The notes under the pieces were generated by a model. The model was given only the letters and a program-made list of their open reading frames with translations. It made no database searches and was not told where the DNA came from. DNA of 64,000 nucleotides from JAHECE01 sp963780675 (GTDB lineage: Bacteria > Actinomycetota > Actinomycetes > Actinomycetales > JAHECE01), in the NCBI GenBank assembly GCA_963780675.1, contig CAWACR010000003.1, positions 930,001 through 994,000 on the forward strand, given 5' to 3'. Shown piece after piece: positions 24,568 through 34,083 of the stretch (within the stretch, counting starts at the first letter, position 1; every line of letters starts with the position of its first letter). A program made the position numbers and the translations under genes.

Positions 24568-26371
24568 TCAGGCGCCGGGCGTCGCGACCGCCGTCCCGGC
24601 CGCTGCTCCGGCGGTCTTCGGCCTGGCGTCCACCCCGGCCTCCCGGCGCTGCAGCGGGGTGATCGGCGCCGGTGCCTTGGTGAGCGGGTCGAACCCGCCC
24701 CCGGACTTGGGGAAGGCGATGACCTCACGGATGGAGTCGGCGCCGGTGAGCAGGGCCGTGATGCGGTCCCAGCCGAAGGCGATGCCGCCGTGCGGCGGCG
24801 CGCCGAACTGGAACGCGTCGAGCAGGAAGCCGAACTTCTCCTGCGCCTCCTCCGGGCCGATCCCCATGATCGCGAACACCCGCTCCTGGACGTCGCGGCG
24901 GTGGATACGGATGGACCCGCCGCCGATCTCGTTGCCGTTGCAGACGATGTCGTAGGCGTAGGCCAGGGCGGCGCCCGGGTCGGACTCGAAGGTGTCGATC
25001 CACTCGGGCGTGGGTGAGGTGAAGGCGTGGTGCACCGCGGTCCACGAGCCCGAGCCCACGGCGACGTCGTCGTCCTCGCCCGTCGGCTTGAAGAGCGGGG
25101 CGTCGACCACCCAGACGAAGGCCCAGGCGGCGGCGTCGATCAGGTCGCACCGGCGGGCGATCTCCAGGCGCGCGGCGCCGAGCAGGGCCCGGGCCTCTGT
25201 CGGCCTTCCCGGCCGCGAAGAAGATGCAGTCCCCCGGCTGCGCGCCGATGGCCTCGGCGAGGCCGGCGCGCTCGGCCTCGGAGATGTTCTTGGCCACCGG
25301 GCCGCCCAGCTCGCCGTCGTCGCCCACCGTGACGTACGCGAGCCCGCGCGCCCCGCGCTGCTTGGCCCACTCCTGCCACGCGTCGAACGTGCGCCGCGGC
25401 TGGGACGCCCCGCCCGGCATGACGACGGCGCCGACGTAGGGCGCCTGGAAGACCCGGAAGGGGGTGGCAGCGAAGTACTCGGTGAGCTCGGTGAGCTCGT
25501 TGCCGAAGCGCAGGTCCGGCTTGTCCGTGCCGAAGCGGCGCATCGCGTCGGCGTAGGTCATCCGCGGGATCGGCCGCGGGAGCGTGACGCCGATGAGCTC
25601 CCACAGCGCGGCGAGGACGTCCTCGGAGACGGCCATGACGTCGTCCTGGTCGACGAAGCTCATCTCGACGTCGAGCTGCGTGAACTCCGGCTGGCGGTCG
25701 GCGCGGAAGTCCTCGTCGCGGTAGCAGCGGGCGATCTGGTAGTACCTCTCGAGGCCCGCGACCATGAGGAGCTGCTTGAACAGCTGCGGTGACTGCGGGA
25801 GCGCATACCAGCTCCCCGGCGACAGCCGCGCGGGCACGAGGAAGTCGCGGGCGCCCTCGGGCGTCGAGCGGGTCAGCGTGGGGGTCTCCACCTCGACGAA
25901 GCCCTGTGCCTCGAGGACGCGGCGCGCGGCGGAGCTCACCTTGGCGCGCAGGCGAAGGGCGTGCGCCGGGGCCGGCCGGCGCAGGTCGAGGTACCGGTAG
26001 CGCAGCCGGGCCTCCTCGCCGACGCCGGAGTCCTCGGCGCTCGCGGACACCTGGAACGGCAGCGGAGCGGCGGTGTTGAGGACGACGACGTCGTGCGCGA
26101 TCACCTCGATGTCGCCGGTGGCCAGGGCCGGGTTCTCGTTGCCCTCGGGCCGGGCGGACACCTCGCCGACGACCTGGAGCACGAACTCGCTGCGCAGCTC
26201 GTGCGCCACCGCCTCGTCCCGGATGACCACCTGGACGATGCCGGAGGCGTCCCGCAGGTCGATGAAGGCCACTCCGCCGTGATCGCGCCGACGGTCGACC
26301 CAGCCGCTCAGCGTGACGGGGGTCCCGACGTCGGACAAGCGCAGGGAACCGGCGGTGTGGGTACGGAGCAC
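24568..26371 (-). CDS. aspS: aspartyl-tRNA synthetase
   Basis: Class IIb synthetase of the long bacterial type. OB-fold anticodon domain VTLSGWVDRRRDHGGVAFIDLRD, motif 2 YYQIARCYRDEDFRADRQPE with FTQLDVEMSF, the inserted GAD domain, and motif 3 HGGIAFGWDRITALL. The frame breaks once, near 25195; adding CG (CCGCGACAG) gives GKAATEARALLGAARLE and 601 aa. The GTG start at 26371 has AGGA at 8 bases. TAGGAT at 26480-26485 is a good -10 candidate, leaving about 100 bases of leader. It cannot be told from sequence alone whether the enzyme also charges tRNA-Asn. Confidence 0.95.
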
Positions 26372-26479
26372 GGGTGGGTCCTTCCGGATGACGACGGGCG
26401 GGAGGCGACGATCGGCGCGCCTGCCTCGGCGCGGCGCGCAGACCTGCCTCGCCGCACGGGCGCGTCGAGCGCATCGGTG

Positions 26480-26485
26480 ATCCTA
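26480..26485 (-). promoter_or_regulatory. -10 candidate for aspS
   Basis: TAGGAT lies in the 149-base gap between the GTPase gene and aspS. No matching -35 is seen, so this rests on the -10 alone. Confidence 0.35.
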
Positions 26486-26520
26486 GACCGTGGTGCGCGG
26501 GCTCCCGTGGGGCGGGCGGC

Positions 26521-28188
26521 TCAGGCCGCGGCCTCCCGGGCCGCGGCGGTCATCGCGCGGCATCGCTCGACCTCGGCGAGGACCGGCGCCACGACGACGT
26601 CGTCGGCCACCCGGCCGACCGCCTCGCGCAGGCGCTTGCGCACCTTGCCGGCGCGCCGTCGGGCATTGCCGCGCGCGGCGAGACCGCCGATCCCGGCCAG
26701 CACCAGCCCGATGAGCACGCCTCCGACGAGGAGGACGGTGGGCCACGGGACGACGCCGAGCCGCGCCGTCGGCAGCTCGGGCAGCTGCAGGTAGGCGAGC
26801 ACGGCGATCGCGCCGAGCCACAGCGCGCCGCCCAGCGCGGCGACGAGCGCCACCCACTGCAGGGCCCCGACGCCGCGCCACCACCGCGGCGTCCCGAGCG
26901 AGTCGAGCCGGGTGGAGACGACCGCCTGGTCGAGCGCATCGCTCAGCGAATCGGTGGCATCGGCCGCCGCGGTGCGGATCCAGGTGCGCCACGGCTCCGC
27001 GGAGCCGGCGGCCGCCGCCTGCCCGAGGTCGCGCACGGCTCCGGCGACGCGGGCACGCTGCACGGCCGTGGGCCGCGGCATCGAGGAGCGCACCAGGGCC
27101 GGGTCGACGATCTCGCGGTCGAGCCCGAGCCGGCGCAGCGGGTCCGCCTTCACCCGCCCGATCCACCGGGTCACCGGCCATCCCGTGGCGGCTCGTGCCC
27201 GCATCCGGTACGAGCGGGCCACGGCGTCGGCCACGACCTCGACACCCGCGGCCTCGGCCAGGACGACGGCGAGCGCCTCGCGGTCGCGGGTGCTCACGCC
27301 CGCGGGGTCCGGGCTCCCGGCCTCGGCGAGCAGGTCCAGGGCGGCGGAGCGCGCGTCGGCGCCGAGGCGGGCCTCGGCCGCGGTGCGTGCGGCGACGATG
27401 TCGGCGAGCAGGGCGCGCAGGTCGGCGAGGCCCTCGCCGGTGACGGCGGACGTCGACAGGACACGGACGCCGGCCAGACCGTCCTCGTCGAGGAGGCGCC
27501 GCAGGTCGGCGAGCACGTCGCGGCGCTCGTCCGGCTCGAGGGTGTCGACCTGGTTGAGGACGACGACGGTGACGTCGGCGTGCGTGGCCATGGGCCGCAG
27601 GTAGCGCTGGTGGAGCAGGTTGTCGGCGTACTTCTGCGGGTCGAGGACCCAGACGAGCACGTCGACCGCCTGCGCGAGCCGGTCCACGGTGCGCTGGTGC
27701 TCCGCCACGACGGAGTCCACGTCCGGGAGGTCGACCAGCACGAGCCCGTCGAGCCCCTCGGTCCCCACGAGGTGCCGTCGGCGGATCTCCAACCAGTCGA
27801 GCAGCGGCGCCGCGGCGGCGGCAGACCCCGCGAGGCCGGCCACGGGTTCGGCCGTGGTGGGCCGGCGAGCCCCGACCTGCACCCGGTCCTCGCCGACGAC
27901 GGCGTTGAACAGGGAGGACTTCCCCCCGCCGGTGGCCCCGGCGAGCGCGACCACGGTGTGCGCGGCGGACAAGGCCCGCCGCTCCCCCGCCCGGCGGAGC
28001 ACGGTGCGCGCCCGGTCGAGGGCGTCGTCGTGGGAGGTGACGAATGCGAGGTGGTCGGCGGCGGGCGCCTGGGAGCCGCCCGTGAGCGCGTCCACCGCGG
28101 CCTCCAGCGCGGCCAGGCGCGCCGAGGTGTCCGGCCCGCCCCTCCCGCCGACGGCGCCGCGCACCGCCACGTCACCGACCGACGTCAT
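26521..28188 (-). CDS. dynamin-like large GTPase, second of a pair
   Basis: 555 aa. G1 AGATGGGKSSLFNAVVG near residue 62, G3 DLPDVDSVVAEHQ, and G4 VVVLNQVDTLEPDE with the usual Asn and Asp, so GTP binding should be intact. A long helical middle region follows. Two close membrane segments (near 440-465, LQWVALVAALGGALWLGAIAV, and 480-505, TVLLVGGVLIGLVLAGIGGLA) precede a basic C-terminal helical tail. This membrane hairpin followed by a short tail recalls the Streptomyces DynA/DynB pair that supports division septa; assignment to that role is inferred. The ATG overlaps the partner's stop by 4 bases. Confidence 0.8.
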   Translation of the reverse strand: MTSVGDVAVRGAVGGRGGPDTSARLAALEAAVDALTGGSQAPAADHLAFVTSHDDALDRARTVLRRAGERRALSAAHTVVALAGATGGGKSSLFNAVVGEDRVQVGARRPTTAEPVAGLAGSAAAAAPLLDWLEIRRRHLVGTEGLDGLVLVDLPDVDSVVAEHQRTVDRLAQAVDVLVWVLDPQKYADNLLHQRYLRPMATHADVTVVVLNQVDTLEPDERRDVLADLRRLLDEDGLAGVRVLSTSAVTGEGLADLRALLADIVAARTAAEARLGADARSAALDLLAEAGSPDPAGVSTRDREALAVVLAEAAGVEVVADAVARSYRMRARAATGWPVTRWIGRVKADPLRRLGLDREIVDPALVRSSMPRPTAVQRARVAGAVRDLGQAAAAGSAEPWRTWIRTAAADATDSLSDALDQAVVSTRLDSLGTPRWWRGVGALQWVALVAALGGALWLGAIAVLAYLQLPELPTARLGVVPWPTVLLVGGVLIGLVLAGIGGLAARGNARRRAGKVRKRLREAVGRVADDVVVAPVLAEVERCRAMTAAAREAAA

Positions 28189-29981
28189 CGTTCGCCCCCT
28201 TCGGACGTGGCCGCCACGGCGGCCCGGGCGGCGCCTGCGGCGTCGCGCAGCGAGTCTCCGGCGCCCTCGTCGACCGCCACCGGGCCGAGCCGGGCGAGGA
28301 AGGCGTCCCGCTCGCCCGCCATGAGCGCCTCGCAGCGCCGGCGCAGGTCCTCGAGCGCCGTCCGGGCCAGGGACCGCACGGCCTGGTCCCCGAAGACCGC
28401 CTCGAGGACTTTCTGCGCGACGATCGCGGTCCCGCCCGCGATGCCGATCTCCGCACCGAGCAGGCCCCCTGTCGAGGCGAACGCGACGATCATCAGCGCC
28501 ACCCCGACGCCGTTCACCCCGAAGGCGAGCAGCCGCGCCGTCGTGCGCTTCTCCTGTCCCTGGGAACGGACCAGGTCGAGCAGCGCACCTTGCCACCGGC
28601 GGATCTCCTCGGCCGCGACGCGCTCGAATCCCACCGACGCGTGCGCCAGGTCGCGCCCGGCGAGCAGGGCGCGGCCGGCGGGGTCGGCGTCGAGGCCCGC
28701 CTGGGCGTGGTCGGCCGCGGCTCCGGCCTGCATGAGGACGAGGGAGGCCAGCCCGTGCTCGATGGCGACGCTCACCTCGGCGGCGGGCTGCGGGCGGCCC
28801 CGCAGGAAAGCGCCGATCCGGTCCCGAACCACCCCGACTCGCCCCTGCAGGCCCCGGAACAGCTCGCCCGTGCCGACGAACTCCTGCCACCGGGCGAGCA
28901 CCTCCCCGCGCAGCAACGACCCGTCGTCCGTGGCGTGCAGCACGGCCTCGGTGGCCGCGGCATACGCCTCGTCCACCCGGCCGTGCAGCCGCGCGGCACC
29001 GAGGACCTGCGCGTCGGCGGCGCGCGCGAGCGCTTCGGACCTCTGGGCGAGGGCCGCGACCGCACCGGTGAGCGTGCGACGGACGACGGCGGCGCGCGCC
29101 GTCGCGTCCCCGGCCAGGGCCCCCAACCAGTCCCGGACCTCCGAGACCGCCTCGACCGGCAGAAGACCGCCGGCGCCGAGGTCGGTCTCCAGGACCGTGA
29201 ACAGCGGGGCGCCGGCCAGGCCCTCGGCGTCGAGCATCGCCCGCAGGTCAGCGCGGACCTCGTCCACGACGCGCGCCGGGACCCGGTCGAGGACGACGGC
29301 GACCTCGGCGTCGCGCGAGGCCGCCTCGCGCAGCAAGGCCCACGGCACGGCGTCGGCGTAGCGGTTGGCGCTGGTGACGAACACCCACAGATCGGCGGCC
29401 GCGAGGAGCTGCGTCGCGAGCGCGCGGTTCGCATCGACCACGGAGTCGACGTCGGGCGCGTCCAGCAGGGCGAGCCCGGGGACCAGCGCAGGAGTCGGGG
29501 CCAGGACCAGACAGCTCGGGCCCGGGGCGGCCGTCCCGGTGGTCACCGGCTCGGGGGTCGCGGCCGGAGGTGTGCCGCCCTGCAGCCGCGCGAGGCCCGG
29601 GAGGATGCGGGCATCAGTGAACCAGGCGCCGTCGGCGGGATGGTGGACGAGCACGGGGTCCCGCGTGGTGGGGCGGATGGCGCCGGACCGGCTCACCACC
29701 GCTCCCACCAGGGCGTTCACGAGGGTCGACTTGCCGGCTCCCGTCGAGCCGCCGACCACGGCGAGCACCGGTGCGTCGAGCGTGCGGAAGCGGGGGACGA
29801 CGTAGTCGTCGAGCTGGGCGATCGTCTCGCGCCGCACCGCGCGCGCGGCGTCCGCCCCGGGGACGTCGAGCGGCAGCTCGAGCGCCCGGAGCACCTGCCG
29901 GAGCCGCAGGAGCTCCCGCAGCGGCGGGGCGCCATCCGTGGGATTCGCCGCGCCGTCGTCGGCCTGGGTACGGACGGTCAC
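28185..29981 (-). CDS. dynamin-like large GTPase, first of a pair
   Basis: 598 aa. G1 VVGGSTGAGKSTLVNALVG near residue 75, switch IRPTTRDPVLVHHP, and G3 LALLDAPDVDSVVDAN. The expected NKxD (G4) site reads VVLDRVPARV, so the guanine-specificity motif is degenerate, unlike in the partner. The central part is helical, and hydrophobic segments near residues 500-545 (VNGVGVALMIVAFASTGG, AEIGIAGGTAIVAQ) form a likely membrane hairpin. The GTG start at 29981 was taken because it precedes the conserved region; upstream in-frame codons run into the promoter area of the helicase gene. It is coupled to the second GTPase, so the two probably act as a heteromer. Confidence 0.78.
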   Translation of the reverse strand: MTVRTQADDGAANPTDGAPPLRELLRLRQVLRALELPLDVPGADAARAVRRETIAQLDDYVVPRFRTLDAPVLAVVGGSTGAGKSTLVNALVGAVVSRSGAIRPTTRDPVLVHHPADGAWFTDARILPGLARLQGGTPPAATPEPVTTGTAAPGPSCLVLAPTPALVPGLALLDAPDVDSVVDANRALATQLLAAADLWVFVTSANRYADAVPWALLREAASRDAEVAVVLDRVPARVVDEVRADLRAMLDAEGLAGAPLFTVLETDLGAGGLLPVEAVSEVRDWLGALAGDATARAAVVRRTLTGAVAALAQRSEALARAADAQVLGAARLHGRVDEAYAAATEAVLHATDDGSLLRGEVLARWQEFVGTGELFRGLQGRVGVVRDRIGAFLRGRPQPAAEVSVAIEHGLASLVLMQAGAAADHAQAGLDADPAGRALLAGRDLAHASVGFERVAAEEIRRWQGALLDLVRSQGQEKRTTARLLAFGVNGVGVALMIVAFASTGGLLGAEIGIAGGTAIVAQKVLEAVFGDQAVRSLARTALEDLRRRCEALMAGERDAFLARLGPVAVDEGAGDSLRDAAGAARAAVAATSEGGER

Positions 29982-30309
29982 CCGGGGATCATGCCCGGCG
30001 CCGATCCACGGCACCAAGTCGGCAACACGGCGGACCGGCGGGCCGCGCCGCTTCGGGGGGGTGCGCTCGCGCTCTCCGCAGGGCGCGAGCCCGGCCTCCG
30101 GTACCATGGACCTTCCCTGGAGTGCTCAGACCGCAGAGCAGGGCCCACCTGGATCCCCCGGAAGCGATCGCACGAGGCGATCGCACGGATCCCCACCACA
30201 CGCGCCGACCATCGGTGCAACGGGCCGAGTGTGCGGACCGACGCCCCGCCACCTGGCGGGACGCCACGCTCCCCGCCCCCCTGATGCCCCCTGATCGGTC
30301 GTGACACCC
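29982..30309. other. 328-base divergent gap: helicase leader and GTPase promoter region
   Basis: No gene is visible. TACCAT at 30102-30107 is a possible -10 for the plus-strand helicase, implying a leader of about 195 bases. No Shine-Dalgarno precedes the helicase ATG 30310 or the GTG 30301. A tandem repeat of GCGATCGCACG lies inside it. Long leaders are known for cold-induced DEAD-box mRNAs, so post-transcriptional control is plausible but not shown. Confidence 0.4.
30164..30187. repeat. direct repeat GCGATCGCACG x2
   Basis: Two exact 11-bp copies with a 2-base spacer in the helicase leader. Each begins with the palindrome GCGATCGC, so local RNA pairing is possible. Confidence 0.5.
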
Positions 30310-32118
30310 ATGTCTGCCCAGCACTCTGCCTCCGGCGACTCCTCCCCCACCTTCGCGGACCTCGGCCTGCCCGAGGACCTTCTCGCTGCGGTCGAGGCCC
30401 TCGGCTTCACCGCACCGACGCTCATCCAGGCCGCGGCGATCCCGCCCCTGCTCGCCGGCCGGGACATCACCGGCGTCGCCCAGACCGGGACCGGCAAGAC
30501 GGCCGCCTTCGGTCTTCCCCTCCTGGCGGCCGTCGACGCCGCGGTTCCGCATGTCCAGGCCCTCGTCCTGACCCCGACGCGGGAGCTGGCCATCCAGGTG
30601 GCCGACGCCGTCTCCGACCTGGCCGCGCGCAGCCGCGGCGTCGCGGTCCTGCCCATCTACGGCGGCGCGAGCTTCACCCCGCAGCTGCGCGGGCTCGCCC
30701 GCGGCGCGCAGGTCGTCGTCGGGACCCCGGGGCGCGTCATCGACCTCCTCACCCGCGGCAGCCTGGACCTGTCCGGCGTGCGCTACCTCGTGCTGGACGA
30801 GGCGGACGAGATGCTCCGGATGGGCTTCGCCGAGGACGTCGACCAGATCCTCACGCACACCCCGCCCCGGCGCCAGGTCGCCCTCTTCTCCGCCACGATG
30901 CCGCCCGCGATCCGGGCGGTGGCGCAGGCCCACCTCACCGATCCCGTCGAGATCGCGACCTCGCGCCAGTCGTCGACCGTCGCCGGCGTCGAGCAGACCT
31001 ACGCCGTGGTCCCCTTCCGGCACAAGGTGGGAGCGCTGGCCCGCGTCCTCGCCACGACGGACGCCGACGCGAGCATCGTCTTCGTCCGCACCCGCGGGAC
31101 CGCGGAGGAGGTCGCCGCCGGGCTCGTGGAGCGCGGCGTCCCCGCCGCCGCCATCAGCGGCGACGTCGCCCAGGCGGAGCGCGAGCGCATCGTGGACCGG
31201 CTCCGGTCCGGCACCCTCGACGTCCTCGTGGCGACCGACGTCGCGGCCCGCGGCCTCGACGTCGACCGGATCGGGCTCGTGGTCAACTTCGACGCCCCGA
31301 CCGAGCCCGAGGCGTACGTCCACCGGATCGGCCGGACGGGCCGCGCGGGACGCACCGGACGGGCCCTCACCTTCTTCACCCCGCACGAGCGCGGCCGGAT
31401 GAAGAACATCGAACGGCTCACGCGGGTCGCCCTCACCGAGGTGACGGTCCCGAGCCCCGCCGACGTCGCCGCGCACCGCGCACGGACGACACTCGCCTCG
31501 GTGACCGCGCGCCGCGAGGCCGGCCGCCTCGAGACCTACCGCGACGCGGTCGCCGCGTACGCCGGCGAGCACGACGTCGACGCCGCCGAGCTCGCGGCCG
31601 TCCTGCTCGCCCTCGCGGTCGGCGACCTCGGGCGCACGCCGGCGGCCGACGCGGACAGCACGGAGCGGACGCACGCCACCGAGCCCGAGGTCGGGGTCTC
31701 GACCGCCCACTTCGACGTCGAGCGTCCGATCGGCGCGCGGGGCGAGCGGCCCCCGCGGGGGGACGGGTCGGAGCGGTCACGAGCCACGCGTCGCGTCGCC
31801 GGCGTCCGCTACCGCGTCGCCGTCGGGCACGAGCACGGCGCCCGGCCGGAGGCCATCGTCGGCGCGATCACGGGTGAGGGCGGCCTGCGGGGCAGCGACC
31901 TGGGCAAGATCGACATCTTCGGCCGTTTCAGTCTCGTCGAGATCGCGACCGAGATCAGCCCCGAGGCCTCGCGCCGCATCGGAGCGGCCCGCGTCGCCGG
32001 GCGTCCCCTGCGGATCCAGCTGGACGAGGGACCTCGCGGCGACCGGGGTGAGCGCGGGCGCCCCGCCGCGCCCGCGGCGAGCCGGCCCGAGCGCAAGCCC
32101 CGCCACCGCCCGCGCTGA
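30310..32118 (+). CDS. deaD: DEAD-box ATP-dependent RNA helicase with DbpA-type RNA-binding domain
   Basis: 602 aa. Q motif FTAPTLIQAAAIPPL, motif I AQTGTGKTAAFGLP, Ia PTRELAIQ, II VLDEADEML, III SATM, V ATDVAARGLDVD, VI HRIGRTGRAGR. The C-terminal part YRVAVGHEHGARPEAIVGAI then GKIDIFGRFSLVEI is the DbpA/CsdA RNA-binding fold, and the protein ends in an Arg/Pro-rich tail. This is the DeaD (CsdA) architecture used in ribosome assembly and RNA decay at low temperature. It is monocistronic with an unusual long leader and no clear ribosome binding site. Confidence 0.92.
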   Translation: MSAQHSASGDSSPTFADLGLPEDLLAAVEALGFTAPTLIQAAAIPPLLAGRDITGVAQTGTGKTAAFGLPLLAAVDAAVPHVQALVLTPTRELAIQVADAVSDLAARSRGVAVLPIYGGASFTPQLRGLARGAQVVVGTPGRVIDLLTRGSLDLSGVRYLVLDEADEMLRMGFAEDVDQILTHTPPRRQVALFSATMPPAIRAVAQAHLTDPVEIATSRQSSTVAGVEQTYAVVPFRHKVGALARVLATTDADASIVFVRTRGTAEEVAAGLVERGVPAAAISGDVAQAERERIVDRLRSGTLDVLVATDVAARGLDVDRIGLVVNFDAPTEPEAYVHRIGRTGRAGRTGRALTFFTPHERGRMKNIERLTRVALTEVTVPSPADVAAHRARTTLASVTARREAGRLETYRDAVAAYAGEHDVDAAELAAVLLALAVGDLGRTPAADADSTERTHATEPEVGVSTAHFDVERPIGARGERPPRGDGSERSRATRRVAGVRYRVAVGHEHGARPEAIVGAITGEGGLRGSDLGKIDIFGRFSLVEIATEISPEASRRIGAARVAGRPLRIQLDEGPRGDRGERGRPAAPAASRPERKPRHRPR

Positions 32119-32132
32119 CCCCGGACGCGCGG

Positions 32133-32150
32133 CACCCGCGCGAGCGGGTG
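32133..32150. terminator. hairpin between convergent helicase and DUF427 genes
   Basis: CACCCGC-GCGA-GCGGGTG, a 7-bp stem with a GNRA-type tetraloop, 15 bases past the helicase stop. It can serve either strand; no T-tract. Confidence 0.5.
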
Positions 32151-32175
32151 GGGCCGACGACGTCGGCCGGGGCGC

Positions 32176-32685
32176 TCACCACCCGAGCGTCCCGGGTCCC
32201 CCCTTGAAGGGCCCGACGACGTCCGGCGTGATCCACCCGGCGTAGAAGGTCCCTGCCTGCGGGGTGACCTCGAGACCGTCCACCCGGCAGGTCAGGAGGC
32301 GCGGGACGAAGGCCACGTGGCCCGCGATCGCCTCGAACCCCGGCTGAGGCCGGGAGTACCGCCAGGCGGCCGCGTGCAGCGGCCGACCGGCGTCGTCGAG
32401 CACGTCGAGGTACTCGGCAATGCCCTTGAACTCGCAGACCGTGCTCCGCGCGGCCGACGGCACGAGCGCCGCCGGGTCGACGTCGGAGGCGGGCACGTAC
32501 CACGTCGGCGGGTGGGAGGTCTCGAGCACCCGGACGGCGCGGACGGAGTCCGCGACGAGGCGTGCACCGGCGTGCACGGTGACGCGGCGGTCGGAGGGCA
32601 CGCAGGCCGGCGGCCGCGGGTAGTCCCAGACTGACTCCTGGCCGGGGCCGGGCTCCGCGGCTCCGGTGGGTCGGTGAGCGGTCAT
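32176..32685 (-). CDS. DUF427 domain protein
   Basis: 169 aa. SVWDYPRPPACVPSDRRVTV, ETSHPPTWYVP, STVCEFKGIAEYLDV and the Tyr/Trp-rich end match the DUF427 fold, a small beta-barrel found as single or double copies in actinobacteria; no reaction is established. GGGGAGGA ahead of ATG 32685 supports the start. It lies between hisS and the helicase, probably as a single gene. Confidence 0.85.
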   Translation of the reverse strand: MTAHRPTGAAEPGPGQESVWDYPRPPACVPSDRRVTVHAGARLVADSVRAVRVLETSHPPTWYVPASDVDPAALVPSAARSTVCEFKGIAEYLDVLDDAGRPLHAAAWRYSRPQPGFEAIAGHVAFVPRLLTCRVDGLEVTPQAGTFYAGWITPDVVGPFKGGPGTLGW

Positions 32686-32710
32686 GGACTGATCCTCCCC
32701 TACCGCCGGG

Positions 32711-32744
32711 CGCTCGCTCAGGCCCGCCGCTCGCTCAGGCCCGC
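32711..32744. repeat. 17-bp tandem duplication over the hisS stop codon
   Basis: CGCTCGCTCAGGCCCGC is present twice in tandem. The inner copy contains the hisS TGA, and the outer copy repeats the last codons and stop in another frame. Confidence 0.6.
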
Positions 32745-34072
32745 CGCACCTGCGGCCACCGGTCCTCGGCCGGGGGCTCCCACGTGGCGGCGTCGGCGTC
32801 GACCTGCTCGCCCGAACGGATGTCCTTGACCTGGTCGGATGCGCCGTCTGCGCCGGGGAACCAGACGAACGGCACCCCGCGGCGGTCGGCGTGCCGGATC
32901 TGCTTGCCGAACCGCGCGGCGCTGGGCGCGACCTCCGTGGGGATGCCCCGGGCCCGCAGCGCCGCCGCGATGCGGTTCGAGCCGGGACGGTCGTCCTCGT
33001 GGGCGACGGCGACGACGACGGCGGTCGGCACCGAGCGCGAGGCGGCCACGAGCCCGGCGCCCAGCAGGCGCGCGAGAAGCCGGGACACGCCGATCGACAG
33101 GCCGACGCCCGGGTAGGTGCGGGTTCCGTCGGACGCGAGGGAGTCGTACCGCCCACCCGAGCAGATCGAGCCGAGGTGCTCGTGCCCGAGGAGGGTCGTC
33201 TCATAGACGCTGCCCGTGTAGTAGTCGAGCCCGCGGGCGATCTTGAGGTCGGCGACGATCGGGGTGTCCCCGTCGTGCGCGGCCGCGGCCTCCAGCAGGG
33301 CGACGAGCTCCGCCAGCCCTGTCTCCATGAGGTCGGAGGAGACCCCGAGGGCACGCACGCGGTCGGCCACCGAGGCGTCCGCGCCGCTGATCGAGGCGAG
33401 GTCCAGGCAGGCGCGCGCCTGGACGGGGCTGAGGCCCTGCGATTCGAGGACGTCGGTCACCGCGTCCGGACCGATCTTGTCGAGCTTGTCGATGACCCGC
33501 AGGACGCCGTCGACGTCCTCGAGCCCGAGCCCCCGGTAGAAGCCCTCAGCGACCTTGCGGTTGTTGACCGCGATCCGGACGGCCCCGATGGGCAGGGCGG
33601 CGAGCGCCTCGGCCATGACGAGCGGCAGCTCTACCTCGTAGTGGAACGGCAGCTCCTCGGCGCCGATGACGTCGATGTCTGCCTGGATGAACTCGCGGAA
33701 GCGGCCGTCCTGCGGGCGCTCCCCGCGCCAGACCGGCTGGATCTGGTAGCGCTTGAACGGGAACGCGAGCTGACCGGCGTTCTCCAGGACGTACCGGGCG
33801 AGCGGCACGGTGAGGTCGAAGTGCAGGCCGAGCCGCCTGTCGCGGGACCCGGCCGTCTCCGCGTCGTCGTGGAGGCGCTGGAGTGTGTAGACCTCCTTGG
33901 AGGTCTCCCCCTTGCGCAGCAGGTCGTCGAGGGGTTCGACGGCGCGGGTGGCGATCGGGGCGTAGCCGTGGAGCTCGAACGTGCGCCGCAGGGAGTCGAG
34001 CACGTGCTGCTCGACGATCCTCCCGGAGGGCAGCCACTCGGGGAACCCCGACAGGGGTGCGGGCCGGGCCAT
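32735..34072 (-). CDS. hisS: histidyl-tRNA synthetase
   Basis: Class II synthetase, 445 aa. Motif 1 region, motif 2 YQIQPVWRGERPQDGRFREF with FIQADIDVIG, the histidine A motif LKIARGLDYYTGSVYET, motif 3 GVGLSIGVSRLLARLL, and the C-terminal anticodon domain ending VKDIRSGEQVDADAATW. ATG 34072 follows GGAG at 6 bases. It is 11 bases from the stop of the upstream metallo-hydrolase gene, as in mycobacteria (hisS next to a glyoxalase II-like gene). Confidence 0.96.
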   Translation of the reverse strand: MARPAPLSGFPEWLPSGRIVEQHVLDSLRRTFELHGYAPIATRAVEPLDDLLRKGETSKEVYTLQRLHDDAETAGSRDRRLGLHFDLTVPLARYVLENAGQLAFPFKRYQIQPVWRGERPQDGRFREFIQADIDVIGAEELPFHYEVELPLVMAEALAALPIGAVRIAVNNRKVAEGFYRGLGLEDVDGVLRVIDKLDKIGPDAVTDVLESQGLSPVQARACLDLASISGADASVADRVRALGVSSDLMETGLAELVALLEAAAAHDGDTPIVADLKIARGLDYYTGSVYETTLLGHEHLGSICSGGRYDSLASDGTRTYPGVGLSIGVSRLLARLLGAGLVAASRSVPTAVVVAVAHEDDRPGSNRIAAALRARGIPTEVAPSAARFGKQIRHADRRGVPFVWFPGADGASDQVKDIRSGEQVDADAATWEPPAEDRWPQVRRA

Positions 34073-34083
34073 GGGTACTCCGC

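Noticed and set aside
30164..30187. GCGATCGC repeats as HIP1-like elements
   Set aside because: HIP1 abundance is a cyanobacterial trait; only this local pair stood out, in a GC-rich genome where the octamer is expected by chance.
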